Assembly (NCBI RefSeq): GCF_000720185.1
Contig: NZ_JOIY01000052.1
Span: forward strand, 49,292 to 113,291
Reading direction: 5' to 3'
Length of the DNA: 64,000 bases
Source: Streptomyces sp. NRRL S-340
Lineage (GTDB): Bacteria > Actinomycetota > Actinomycetes > Streptomycetales > Streptomycetaceae
Both the position numbers and the translations under genes were made by a program. The notes below the pieces were generated by a model, which was not told the origin of the DNA, did no database searches, and was given only the letters and a program-made list of their open reading frames with translations. Below, piece after piece: positions 33,161 through 42,323 of this stretch (the stretch's first letter is position 1; the number at the start of each line of letters is the position of its first letter).

Positions 33161-34678
33161 TCACGGCACCACGGCGTACAGCACCTGTCCGCCCGGTCCG
33201 TGGGCCACCGGCCGCAGACCGGGATCCCGGCGCGGTTGCCTGCCGTCGACCACCCAGCGCACGCGGTACGTCCGCAGGATGTCCCTGCGCGCCCCCCGCG
33301 GGGTGCTGCGCGCGAAGTAGCGCTGCACGGCCCGCTCCCGCCGCGCCTCGTCCGGGAGGAAGAACTCCGGGTAACCGGGGACGACGGTGTAGGCGCCGTA
33401 GGCGGGGATCAGCCGGGACGGGACGTCGCGGGCCATGACCACGTCGCCGTACCTCACGTGCGGTGTGATCCAGTGGTACCCCGCCCACGGAGCCGTGTAG
33501 TGCACGGCGAGCGCCGCGGGCAGCGCCGCCCGGCCCACGACGTAACCGAGCACACCCGCCTGGGTCCACGCGCCCAGGGCGAGCGCGCCGGCCAGCGCCC
33601 AGGCCCACCCGGTGCGCACCGCCTTCCGGCCCCGGCCGACCACCTCCAGCGCGACGGCGAGCTGCGCCGGGACGATCGCGGCGGGCAGGGCGCGGCCCCA
33701 GGAGTAGTGGCCGCTGACGAAGCCCGCCGCGCACACCAGCGCGCCCAGCGCGAAGAAGAGCGCCAGCGGATCCCACCGGTCGCGCCGCCACCGCACGGCC
33801 AGCGCGGCCACCCCGAGCAGCACCAGCCAGTACCGGCCCGCGAAGTCCGTGTACAGCGCGCGGTGCACGCCCTCCAGGTCGCGCCCGGCGGCGAACAGCG
33901 CGAAGAAGTCGTAGTACGGCCACAGCCACAGCACCAGCAGCCCCAGCGCGGCCGACGCGGCGATCCTGGACCACTGCGCGCGCGGCGGCCGGGCGGCGAT
34001 CACCAGGGCGAGCGCGCCCAGCGTGTCGACGATCCCGGTGAACTGGTGGCAGAGCAGGACGACCGCCCACAGCGCCCCCAGGCCGAGCCACACCTCCCAC
34101 CCGGCCGGCGCGCGCAGTGACCGGGTGAGCCACGCCCAGTGGTGGAAGGCCAGGCCGAGCGCGAACACGCTGGGGTACGAGACCGTCAGCGCGAGCGAGT
34201 TGAGGGAGACGAAGCCGCTCCAGTTGATGAGGGCGGTCCCCCACAGCAGCACCAGGCTCAGCGCGGCCAGGGCGGGCGCGGCCGGATGCGCGCTCAGCGT
34301 CCGCACGTACCGGCGCACGCCCGTGACCAGCAGCGTCAGTCCGGCGAGCGCGGCCAGGCGCAGCACGACGAAGACGGACCAGCCGCTCAGGCGGGCGACG
34401 GAGCCGAGCAGCAGCATCCACGGCGAGTAGTAGGGGCTCGGGGTGTCCGTGTCGACGAGCGGGTTGCCCGGGTGCAGCAGGCTGTGGCGCAGGCGTTCGA
34501 TGGTGGCCGCGTGCATGCCGAGGTCACCGGCCCAGGGCAGCCTGACGATCACCAGGAGCAGCAGCACGACGAGCAGCGCGGCGGCCGTCCGGGGAGCGGC
34601 GGAACGTTTCACGAAGACCGGCGGCCGGGGCAGCGCACGGCCGGCGGGACGTACCTCGGGCGGCGCGGCGCGCATCAT
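33161..34678 (-). CDS. Multi-pass membrane protein, GT-C glycosyltransferase-like
   Basis: A 505-residue integral membrane protein with about ten TM segments. A cytoplasmic N-terminus is followed by TM1 (RTAAALLVVLLLLVIVRLPW) and an Asp/His-containing extracytoplasmic loop (PWAGDLGMHAATIERLRHSL, then NPLVDTDTPSPYYSPWMLLL) of the kind that carries catalysis in GT-C enzymes. The C-terminal 110 residues form a soluble extracytoplasmic domain. No family name can be assigned with confidence. It is convergent with the exporter and divergent in outlook from gdhB. The start is ATG 34678 or the adjacent ATG 34675. Probably part of the glycopolymer region. Confidence 0.7.
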   Translation of the reverse strand: MMRAAPPEVRPAGRALPRPPVFVKRSAAPRTAAALLVVLLLLVIVRLPWAGDLGMHAATIERLRHSLLHPGNPLVDTDTPSPYYSPWMLLLGSVARLSGWSVFVVLRLAALAGLTLLVTGVRRYVRTLSAHPAAPALAALSLVLLWGTALINWSGFVSLNSLALTVSYPSVFALGLAFHHWAWLTRSLRAPAGWEVWLGLGALWAVVLLCHQFTGIVDTLGALALVIAARPPRAQWSRIAASAALGLLVLWLWPYYDFFALFAAGRDLEGVHRALYTDFAGRYWLVLLGVAALAVRWRRDRWDPLALFFALGALVCAAGFVSGHYSWGRALPAAIVPAQLAVALEVVGRGRKAVRTGWAWALAGALALGAWTQAGVLGYVVGRAALPAALAVHYTAPWAGYHWITPHVRYGDVVMARDVPSRLIPAYGAYTVVPGYPEFFLPDEARRERAVQRYFARSTPRGARRDILRTYRVRWVVDGRQPRRDPGLRPVAHGPGGQVLYAVVP

Positions 34679-34839
34679 CGTGCCGGAATTCCCTGCGGCA
34701 GACTCTTCGCTGTATTTCCGGGCGGACGGTCCCCGGCGAGGTGCACAGTCACGCGCGACACTTTATCCGAATGATCTCGAATAACAGGAAAAGGTAAATT
34801 CACCGTGCGTCGTTTCCTAAACGACCGCAAGAAATCAGC

Positions 34840-34881
34840 ATGAGGGCGCCCCGGGCTTTTGACGGCCCGGGGCGCCCTCAT
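34840..34881 (-). terminator. gdhB terminator
   Basis: A 17-bp perfect stem (34840-34856 with 34865-34881), loop TTTTGACG, 19 nt after the gdhB stop on the minus strand. Confidence 0.8.
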
Positions 34882-34899
34882 CGGCTGTGCGGGGGGACG

Positions 34900-37800
34900 T
34901 CAGCCGTGCGACCCCAGCAGCGTCCGCATCGTCCGCATGGCCACCGAGAGGTTGGCCAGGTCGAAGGCGTCCGAACCGCGGATCTCCTCCAGCGTGATAC
35001 GGGCCCGGGACAGGATCGGCGCGTTCTTCGTCTCCCACACCTTGAAGCGCTCCTCCGGCGTGGACGTGCCGTTGCCCACCGCGAGGACGTCCGCGGTCAG
35101 GGCCGCGTGCGCCGCGTACAGGTCCTCACGGATCGCCGCGCGCGCCATGGACTGCCAGCGGTCGGCGCGCGGCAGCTCGATGATGCGGTCCATCAGCTGG
35201 GTGATGGCGAGCCGGTCGGCCAGGTCGTAGTACACCTCGGCGACGTCCATCGGGTCCCTGCCCATGCGGTCGGCCACCGAGACGATGTCGAGCGCCGGGA
35301 AGGCCGAGGAGAACCCGGCCACGCGGGTGGCCAGCTCGTCCGGGACACCGGCCGCGGACAGCTCGTCGTAGACCTGCTGGTACCACTCCAGGTCCGCGCC
35401 CTTGATCAGCTTGGGCAGCTGGGCCCACACCTGCTCGACCCGCTCGGAGAAGAACTCGACCGTCTCGCCGAGCTGCAGCGGCTGCGGCCGGTTGTTCAGC
35501 AGCCAGCGCGTGCCGCGCTCCACCAGCCGGCGCGAGTGCAGCCGGATCCGGGTCTGGACGTCGGCCTCGACCTTGTTGTCCAGGGCCTCCACCGCGTCCC
35601 ACACCGGCGCCGAGCGGAAGATCGCGCGGGCCACGGTCTGCGCCCGGACGATCTCCTCCAAGGACGCCCCGGTCTCCTCCCGCAACCGGTGCAGATACGT
35701 CGTACCGCCGGTGTTGACCGTGTCGTTGACCAGGACGGTCGTGGTGATCTCGCGGTTCAGCGGGTGGTTGTCGATCTGCTCCGCGAACCGCTCGCGCAGC
35801 TGCGTCGGGAAGTAGGTGTGCAGCAGCCCGCGCAGATACGGGTCGTCCGGCAACGAGGTGCGCAGCAGCTCCTCGGCGACCGTGATCTTCGTGTACGCCA
35901 GCAGGACGGCCGTCTCCGGACCGGTCAGGCCGTTGCCGGCGTTCAGCCGCTCGCGGATCTGGCGGTCGGTGGGCAGGAACTCCAGCGCCCGGTCCAGATG
36001 CCCCTCGCGCACCAGGTGCTTCATGAAGCGCTGCTGGGCGTGGACCATGTCCTTGGACTGGGCGAGGGCGTTGGCGATCGCCGTGTTCTGCGCGTAGTTG
36101 TTGCGCAGCACCAGCGCGCCGACCTCGTCGGTCATCTCGGCGAGCAGCTTGTTGCGCTGCTTGACGGTCATGTCGCCGTCGGTGACCAGTCCGTTGAGCA
36201 GGACCTTGATGTTGACCTCGTGGTCGGAGGTGTCCACGCCCGCGCTGTTGTCGATGGCGTCGGTGTTGACCCTGCCGCCCGCCTGCGCGAACTCGATCCG
36301 GCCCAGCTGGGTGCAGCCCAGGTTGCCGCCCTCGCCGACGACGCGGACCCGCAGGTCCTTGCCGTCCACACGGATCGCGTCGTTGGCCTTGTCGCCGACG
36401 TCGGCGTTGGACTCGGTGGACGCCTTGACGTAGGTGCCGATACCGCCGTTCCACAGCAGGTCCACCGGGGCCTGGAGGATGGCCCGCATCAGGTCCGCCG
36501 GGGTCAGCTTGGTGACCTTGGAGTCGATGCCCAGGGCCTCGCGGATGTGCGCGTTGACCGGGATCGACTTCAGGTTGCGCGGGAAGATCCCGCCGCCGGC
36601 CGACAGCAGCTCGGTGTCGTAGTCGGCCCAGCTGGAGCGCGGCAGGTCGAACAGGCGGCGCCGCTCGGCGTAGCCGGTGGCCGCGTCCGGGTTCGGGTCG
36701 ATGAAGATGTGCCGGTGGTCGAAGGCGGCCACCAGGCGGATGTGCTCGCTCAGCAGCATGCCGTTGCCGAACACGTCACCGGACATGTCACCGATGCCGA
36801 CGACCGTGAAGTCCTGCGACTGGGTGTCGACGTCCAGCTCGCGGAAGTGCCGCTTGACCGACTCCCAGGCACCGCGGGCGGTGATGCCCATGCCCTTGTG
36901 GTCGTAGCCCGCCGAGCCGCCGGAGGCGAAGGCGTCACCGAGCCAGAAGTCGTAGGACTCGGCGACCTCGTTGGCGATGTCCGAGAACGTCGCCGTGCCC
37001 TTGTCGGCCGCGACCACCAGGTAGGTGTCGTCGCCGTCGTGGCGCACCACGTCCCGCGGCGGGACGACCTCGCCCGCCACCATGTTGTCGGTGATGTCGA
37101 GCAGCGCCGAGATGAACGTCTTGTAGCTGGCGATGCCCTCCGCGAGCCAGGCGTCCCGGTCCACGCCCGGGTCGGGCAGCTGCTTGGCGACGAAGCCGCC
37201 CTTGGCGCCCACCGGCACGATGACCGTGTTCTTCACCATCTGCGCCTTGACCAGGCCCAGGATCTCGGTGCGGAAGTCCTCACGCCGGTCGGACCAGCGC
37301 AGACCGCCGCGGGCGACCTTGCCGAAGCGCAGGTGCACGCCTTCCACGCGCGGCGAGTACACCCAGATCTCGTACGCCGGGCGCGGCGCCGGCAGGTCGG
37401 GGATGGCCTGCGGGTCGAACTTCATGGAGACGTAGTCGTGCGGCCGGCCGGCCTCGGTCTCCTGGAAGAAGTTGGTGCGCAGCGTCGCCTTGACGACGGT
37501 GAGGAAGGAGCGCAGGATCCGGTCCTCGTCCAGCGAGGCCACCTGGTCCAGGGCCGCGTCGACCTCTTCGAGCAGGGCGTCGACCAGCTCGTGCCCGGCG
37601 CGCTGCCGCTCGGGCGCCATCCGCGCCTCGAACAGGGAGACGAGCAGACGGGTGGTGTGGACGTTGTTGCGGAGGGTGTCCTCCATGTAGTCCTGGCTGA
37701 ACGTGGAGCCCGCCTGGCGCAGGTACTTGGCGTAGGCGCGCAGCACCATCGCCTGGCGCCAGCTCAGTCCGGCGCTCAGCACCAGCGCGTTGAACCCGTC

Positions 37801-39834
37801 GTTCTCCGCCTTGCCGGTCCAGGCGGCGGCGAAGGCGTCCTGGAACCGCTCACGGGCGTCGTCGGCGAGGTAGTCACCGGCGCCGGCGACCGCCTTGGGC
37901 ATGCGCAGACCGAAGTCGTAGATCCACGCCGTCGTACGGTCCGCGCAGCGCAGCTCGTAGGGCCGCTCGTCGGTGACCTCCACGCCGAGCCGGCTGAGCA
38001 CCGGCAGGACCTGCGAGAGGGAGACCGAGCCGCCCTTCTGGTAGATCTTGAAGCGGCGCTCTTCGGGGGCGGCGCCCACCGGCTCGTACAGGCTGAGCGC
38101 GAAGGTCTTGTCCTCGTCCAGCTGCTCCAGGTTGACCAGGTCGGCGACCGCGGCGCGCGGTGTGTGGTCGGCCTTGTAGCCCTCGGGGAACGCGGCGGCG
38201 TAGCGGCGCATCAGCTCGGCGGCGCGCTCCTCGCCCAGCTCGGCGGTGAGCGCCTCGGAGAAGGCGTCGGCCCAGGAGCGGGCGGCCTCGACCAGGCGGG
38301 CCTCGATGCGCTCCTTGTCGGCGTCGGACAGCTCGGGCAGCTCGGTGCCCTGCGGCACGCGGACGACGAAGTGCAGCCGGGAGAGGATCGACTCGGTGTT
38401 CCAGGCCGTGAAGTCGACGCTGGTGCCGCCCAGCTCCTCCTTCAGGATGTCGATGATCCGCAGGCGCACGCCCGTGGTGTAGCGGTCGCGCGGCAGGTAG
38501 ACGAGGGCCGAGTAGTAGCGGCCGTACTCGTCCTGGCGCAGGTACAGGCGCAGCCGGCGGCGCTCCTGGAGGTACAGCACCGAGGTGGCGATCGACTGCA
38601 GCTCGGCGGCGGGCGTCTGGAACAGCTCGTCGCGGGGGTAGGTCTCCAGGATCTGGAGCAGGTCGCGCCCGTCGTGGCTGTTGGGCGAGAAGCCGGCGAG
38701 CGCCAGCACCTCGTCGACCTTGCGGCGGACGACCGGGACCCGGCGCACCGATTCGGTGTACGCCGCCGACGAGAACAGGCCGAGGAAGCGGCGCTCCCCG
38801 ATCACCTCGCCCTGGTCGTTGAACTTCTTGACGCCGATGTAGTCCAGGTAGGACGGCCGGTGCACGGTGGCCCGGCTGTTCGCCTTGGTCAGCACGAGCA
38901 GCTTGTGCTCGCGCGCCTTGGCGCGGGCGTCGGCGGGCAGCCGCTCGAAGGACGGGCTGACCGGGTGGGCGTCCTCGCCGGCGTGCTGCGGGTCCGAGCG
39001 CAGTATGCCCAGCCCGGTGCCGGGGACGGCGGCCAGCGTGTCGTCCTCCCGCAGCTGGTACTCGCGGTAGCCGAGGAAGGTGAAGTGGTCGGAGGAGAGC
39101 CAGCGCAGCAGTTCGCGCGCCTCCTCGACCTGCGGCCCGGGCAGGTCGGCGGGGACGGGCTCGTCGGGCAGGCCCTCGGCGATGCGGGCGGCCGCGTCGC
39201 GCATCTTCTCCCAGTCCTCGACGGCCTCCCGGACGTCGGAGAGCACGCGCAGCAGATCGGCGGTGATCTGCTTGAGGTCGGACCGGTCGGTCTCGCGGTC
39301 GACCTCGACGTGGATCCAGGACTCGACGTGCGCGTCGTGCGGCAGCGGCTCACCGGCCGGTCCGGCGGGCAGCACGTCCAGCAGCTTGCCGGTCAGGTCG
39401 CGGCGGACGACGAACTGCGGGTGGACGACGACGTGGATGCCGCGTCCCTGCCGGGTCAGCTCGTTGGTGACGGAGTCCACGAGGAAGGGCATGTCGTCGG
39501 TGACGACCTCGACGACGGAGTGGCTGCACGTCCAGCCGTTCTCCTCGACGGTCGGGGTGTGCACCCGCACGTTGGCCGTGCCCTGCGGGCGGTTCTCGGC
39601 CAGCCGGTAGTGCGAGAAGGCGGCTCCGAAGACGTCGACCGGGTCACGGTCGGCGAGGTCCTCCGGGGCGGTGTGCAGGTAGTAGCGCTGGAGGAAGGCG
39701 AGTACGGAGTCCCGGTCCGGGGTGCCCTCGCCCGCCATACCGGCCGGGAGGTGTCCCCCGGCCGGACTGTTCTCAGCTACCCGAACGGCCCTTTCGAGCA
39801 ACTCGGCCTTGGCTTCGTCCAGCTTGGTCTGCAT
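34900..39834 (-). CDS. gdhB: NAD-specific glutamate dehydrogenase (large, GDH-180 type)
   Basis: Cytoplasmic catabolic enzyme converting L-glutamate to 2-oxoglutarate and ammonia. At 1644 residues it has the length of the large NAD-GDH class. The N-terminal half holds ACT-like regulatory domains. The catalytic core includes GGLRWSDRREDFRTEILGL and, at K878, the PVGAKGGF glutamate-site Lys; later come GIGDMSGDVFGNGML and the NAD-domain region VVGEGGNLGCTQ. A helical C-terminal domain ends the chain. ATG 39834 has AGAGGAC 4-10 nt upstream. The gene stands alone with its own terminator. Allosteric control is expected from the regulatory half, as in the S. clavuligerus-type enzyme. Confidence 0.95.
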   Translation of the reverse strand: MQTKLDEAKAELLERAVRVAENSPAGGHLPAGMAGEGTPDRDSVLAFLQRYYLHTAPEDLADRDPVDVFGAAFSHYRLAENRPQGTANVRVHTPTVEENGWTCSHSVVEVVTDDMPFLVDSVTNELTRQGRGIHVVVHPQFVVRRDLTGKLLDVLPAGPAGEPLPHDAHVESWIHVEVDRETDRSDLKQITADLLRVLSDVREAVEDWEKMRDAAARIAEGLPDEPVPADLPGPQVEEARELLRWLSSDHFTFLGYREYQLREDDTLAAVPGTGLGILRSDPQHAGEDAHPVSPSFERLPADARAKAREHKLLVLTKANSRATVHRPSYLDYIGVKKFNDQGEVIGERRFLGLFSSAAYTESVRRVPVVRRKVDEVLALAGFSPNSHDGRDLLQILETYPRDELFQTPAAELQSIATSVLYLQERRRLRLYLRQDEYGRYYSALVYLPRDRYTTGVRLRIIDILKEELGGTSVDFTAWNTESILSRLHFVVRVPQGTELPELSDADKERIEARLVEAARSWADAFSEALTAELGEERAAELMRRYAAAFPEGYKADHTPRAAVADLVNLEQLDEDKTFALSLYEPVGAAPEERRFKIYQKGGSVSLSQVLPVLSRLGVEVTDERPYELRCADRTTAWIYDFGLRMPKAVAGAGDYLADDARERFQDAFAAAWTGKAENDGFNALVLSAGLSWRQAMVLRAYAKYLRQAGSTFSQDYMEDTLRNNVHTTRLLVSLFEARMAPERQRAGHELVDALLEEVDAALDQVASLDEDRILRSFLTVVKATLRTNFFQETEAGRPHDYVSMKFDPQAIPDLPAPRPAYEIWVYSPRVEGVHLRFGKVARGGLRWSDRREDFRTEILGLVKAQMVKNTVIVPVGAKGGFVAKQLPDPGVDRDAWLAEGIASYKTFISALLDITDNMVAGEVVPPRDVVRHDGDDTYLVVAADKGTATFSDIANEVAESYDFWLGDAFASGGSAGYDHKGMGITARGAWESVKRHFRELDVDTQSQDFTVVGIGDMSGDVFGNGMLLSEHIRLVAAFDHRHIFIDPNPDAATGYAERRRLFDLPRSSWADYDTELLSAGGGIFPRNLKSIPVNAHIREALGIDSKVTKLTPADLMRAILQAPVDLLWNGGIGTYVKASTESNADVGDKANDAIRVDGKDLRVRVVGEGGNLGCTQLGRIEFAQAGGRVNTDAIDNSAGVDTSDHEVNIKVLLNGLVTDGDMTVKQRNKLLAEMTDEVGALVLRNNYAQNTAIANALAQSKDMVHAQQRFMKHLVREGHLDRALEFLPTDRQIRERLNAGNGLTGPETAVLLAYTKITVAEELLRTSLPDDPYLRGLLHTYFPTQLRERFAEQIDNHPLNREITTTVLVNDTVNTGGTTYLHRLREETGASLEEIVRAQTVARAIFRSAPVWDAVEALDNKVEADVQTRIRLHSRRLVERGTRWLLNNRPQPLQLGETVEFFSERVEQVWAQLPKLIKGADLEWYQQVYDELSAAGVPDELATRVAGFSSAFPALDIVSVADRMGRDPMDVAEVYYDLADRLAITQLMDRIIELPRADRWQSMARAAIREDLYAAHAALTADVLAVGNGTSTPEERFKVWETKNAPILSRARITLEEIRGSDAFDLANLSVAMRTMRTLLGSHG

Positions 39835-40617
39835 TGTCCTCTGGCTCCTGTCGCGCGCCGTTGCGTGACGTTGAAGGAAGTACGGTCTCTGCCCTTCCGG
39901 CGTGCCGTCGCGGTCCGGGGTGTCCGGCCCTTACCGACGCTATGCCGTGAGGTGAGATGAGCGGGGGGTTATCGGCCATCTTCGACGCATCCGAGGGGTG
40001 TGACCCTGCTCTCGGTGGCGCCGCCGGGAACCGGCCCGGCGTCGTGGAGGCCCTGGGGGTGGTCCTGGCGACCCCGTCCCGCCCGGGAGGACCAGCGACC
40101 GCCGCCCGGTCACGGATGTGGTCCGTGCACACCGGGCGCAGAGCGGAGGCGAGCGCGCCCCCGCGAACTATCGCGCTGATCACGCCACCAGGCTATCGCT
40201 CTTCACGGGTGCCCCGTCATGAGCCGTATGTGTACAAAACCAGGGGTGGAACTTTGACGTTCTGCACAGGGTGCGGCGGGGTGGGGTGGTGGTGGGGCGC
40301 CGTGGGGTGTCTTGAGGGACGTCTGTGACCGGTGGGGCGGCACCACCGTTGGGGGGCGTCTTGAGGACGGTTGCGGCCTGTGGGACTGCACCAGGTTGAG
40401 GGGGCCTTGAGGAACGGTGCGGCCGGTCTACGGGGCGGCACCAGGTTGGGCGCCTCGAGGGCGGCTGCGGCCTGTGGGGGCGGCACCACCGATCGGAGGT
40501 TTTGAGGCGCTTGCGGCCTGTGGGGCGGCTGCGCCTTGTGGCGCGGCGGGACGTGGTGCGGGGTCTGCCGGGCGCGTCCCCGCCGGGCACGGCGGTCACA
40601 CGGTCACATCCATCGCG
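39835..40617. other. Long intergenic region with 47-bp repeats, no supported gene
   Basis: The left half holds the gdhB leader and no convincing gene; the short plus-strand frame 39957-40328 has no family features. The right half (from 40262) is a run of imperfect repeats. No RNA gene recognised. Confidence 0.6.
40262..40545. repeat. Imperfect 46-49 bp tandem repeat, about five units
   Basis: The consensus unit reads roughly GGTTGCGGCCTGTGGGGCGGCACCACCGTTGGGGGCGCCTTGAG. The CTTGAG-like unit ends start at 40311, 40360, 40406, 40454 and 40501, i.e. spacings of 49, 46, 48 and 47 bp. Units differ at several positions, so the array is old or under selection only for its general shape. Confidence 0.75.
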
Positions 40618-41292
40618 TCAGGCCGCCGCCGCCAGGCGCTGCGCCTCGGCGACCGCTTCCTGGAGCGTGTCCACCACCGGAACGCCGGCGTCCTGCAGAC
40701 TGGCCCGGCTGTGCGATCCGCCGGTGTACAGCACCGCCCGCGCCCCCGCGTACCGCGCGGCCAGCGCGTCGTCGGCCGCGTCCCCGATCACCACCGTGCG
40801 CGCCGGGTCGACCGCCTCGGCCAGCGCGCCCAGGTGGCGCACCATGTGCTCGGCCTTGCTGCCCCCGGAGGGCCCGGTCCGCCCGTCGACGCGTATGAAG
40901 TGCGCCTCGATCCCGAAGCCCCGCACCAGCGGGACCAGCTCCTCATGGCCGTACATGCTGAGGATGGACTGGCTGTGCCCGGCCGACGTCCACCCGGTGA
41001 GCAGCTCCACCGCGCCCTCGGTGAGCCCGCAGCGGGTCCGGTGCACGGTGTAGTGCCGGTGGAAGGCGTCGTCCATCAGCCGCCACTCGGTGTCCGTGGG
41101 CAGCCGCCCCATCAGCCGCTCGTAGAACTTCGGCACGGGCACGCAGTACAGCGCGCGGTACCGCTCCAGCGTGATCGGTTCCAGGCCCAGTTCGGCGAAG
41201 GCGGCGTTCGTCGCGCCGATGATCGCGTCGTTGTCGTGGAACAGCGTGCCGTTCCAGTCCCAGACGATGTGCGCACCTGACTGCATCCCCAT
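40618..41292 (-). CDS. HAD-superfamily hydrolase
   Basis: A 224-residue phosphatase-like protein. Motif I is VWDWNGTLFHD: the nucleophile Asp is present, but the usual acid-base Asp two residues on is Asn (DxN), as in one HAD sub-branch. A helical cap (FAELGLEPITLERYRALY and onward) follows, then motif II (SILSMYG), the motif III Lys in SKAEHMVRHL, and motif IV VIGDAADDALAA. The Asn may slow phosphomonoester hydrolysis. ATG 41292 is chosen because TACGTT ends 7 nt upstream (leaderless); ATG 41286 is an alternative. Substrate unknown; phosphoglycolate-type phosphatases are nearest in pattern. Confidence 0.82.
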   Translation of the reverse strand: MGMQSGAHIVWDWNGTLFHDNDAIIGATNAAFAELGLEPITLERYRALYCVPVPKFYERLMGRLPTDTEWRLMDDAFHRHYTVHRTRCGLTEGAVELLTGWTSAGHSQSILSMYGHEELVPLVRGFGIEAHFIRVDGRTGPSGGSKAEHMVRHLGALAEAVDPARTVVIGDAADDALAARYAGARAVLYTGGSHSRASLQDAGVPVVDTLQEAVAEAQRLAAAA

Positions 41293-41299
41293 ACCCGAG

Positions 41300-41305
41300 A
41301 ACGTA
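41300..41305 (-). promoter_or_regulatory. -10-like hexamer for the HAD hydrolase gene
   Basis: TACGTT on the minus strand, 7 nt before ATG 41292, repeats the leaderless arrangement seen for several other genes here. Confidence 0.4.
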
Positions 41306-41395
41306 CCCGCAGCCACTGACAACCGGACCGGGGACGGACCGGGCCGCGGACGGACCGGGGCGCCGACGGACCGGGGCGGGCCGGTCCCGGCGTCG

Positions 41396-41920
41396 TCACG
41401 ACGTGCCGTCGGCCGGTCCGATCAGGTTCGGGACCTCCTGGGTGGCGAACCACAGCAGCTCGTGGTCCTCGGTCCCGTCCACGACGGACTGCGCGTCGTC
41501 GTCCCCCGCGTCCGCCGCGGCCAGCGCCTGCGCCGCCGCCGTCACGTCCGCCTCCGCGTCGTCCGCGTCGACGTGCACCGCGGCCGCCTTGGCCAGCGGG
41601 ACCGTCCCGGCCACCCGGACCTCGCCGAGCGCCCCGGGGTCCAGGCCGCGGTCGGGGTCGCTGCTCACCGTGGTGTCGGGGACGTCCACGGCCACGACGA
41701 CTCGGCGGCGCGGCGCGTCCGGCGCCGCGGCCAGCAGCCGCAGCGAGGCCAGCGCGGCCCGGTTCAGCGCCGCGTACTCCAGTTCCTCCAGGTCGTCGGA
41801 GAGGCACCACTCGCGCAGCGCGGGCGTGACGGCGTAGGCGACGAGCGGCTCCGCTCCCAGCTGCCCCGCCTCGTAGGCCTCGGCGAGCCCGGGGAGGGTC
41901 AGGGGGACGTAGACGCGCAT
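41396..41920 (-). CDS. Conserved actinobacterial hypothetical protein (DUF6912-like)
   Basis: A 174-residue soluble protein, no membrane segments. It begins MRVYVPLTLPGLAEAYEAG and has a repeated Val/Asp-rich beta pattern (RRRVVVAVDVPDT, EVRVAGTVPLAKAAAVHVDADD) and an acidic Ala-rich region before the C-terminal HELLWFATQEVPNLIG. This matches a small family found next to secA in actinomycetes, with no known function; the DUF number is from memory and should be checked. ATG 41920 has GAAAGCGG upstream. Confidence 0.7.
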   Translation of the reverse strand: MRVYVPLTLPGLAEAYEAGQLGAEPLVAYAVTPALREWCLSDDLEELEYAALNRAALASLRLLAAAPDAPRRRVVVAVDVPDTTVSSDPDRGLDPGALGEVRVAGTVPLAKAAAVHVDADDAEADVTAAAQALAAADAGDDDAQSVVDGTEDHELLWFATQEVPNLIGPADGTS

Positions 41921-42323
41921 GGCCGGCCGCTTTCGTGGTGGGTGTTCACGGGAGTGCGTGGTCGGAGGGCTCCGACGGGGCTCCGGGAGGCACGGGGAAG
42001 GCCACCCGGACGGCCTTCAGGATACGTGCGGGGGACCCCTTTCGTGTCCCCGGCCGCACCTTCGCAGGCGTCCACCGCGCGCCCCTCGCTTCACCCGGTG
42101 CACCCCTGTTCCGGCCCGCAGTTCCGGGGGCGCGGGTTTCCAGGACCACCCGGATGGGTGAATCCGCCCGGACGTCGACCCGACCGGTGCCTTCCTTGCC
42201 TCCCCCGAGCCGGGTCCCGTACAAGGTCCCCAGCAGGAAGTTACTGCTCGGTACTGCGGCCCGCACCGACCGGCGGTCCGCACGTCCACGGCGCAAGCCA
42301 GACCACACCGAGAACGGGGACGC
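41921..42323. other. Divergent intergenic region, no feature recognised
   Basis: About 400 bp between the minus-strand DUF6912-like gene and the plus-strand Rv3235-like gene. One weak 6-bp hairpin (41998-42017) is the only structure seen. Confidence 0.5.

Noticed and set aside
34840..39960. Continuous 1706-codon reading frame on the plus strand opposite gdhB
   Set aside because: Shadow of the strong third-position G+C bias of gdhB: the protein is Val/Gly/Arg/Leu-rich with no family features, whereas the minus-strand frame is a full NAD-glutamate dehydrogenase.
39957..40328. 123-codon plus-strand frame in the gdhB upstream gap
   Set aside because: No recognised family, weak start context, and it runs into the G-rich repeats.
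40262..40545. CRISPR array
   Set aside because: Units are imperfect, have no unique spacers of constant length and no cas genes nearby.
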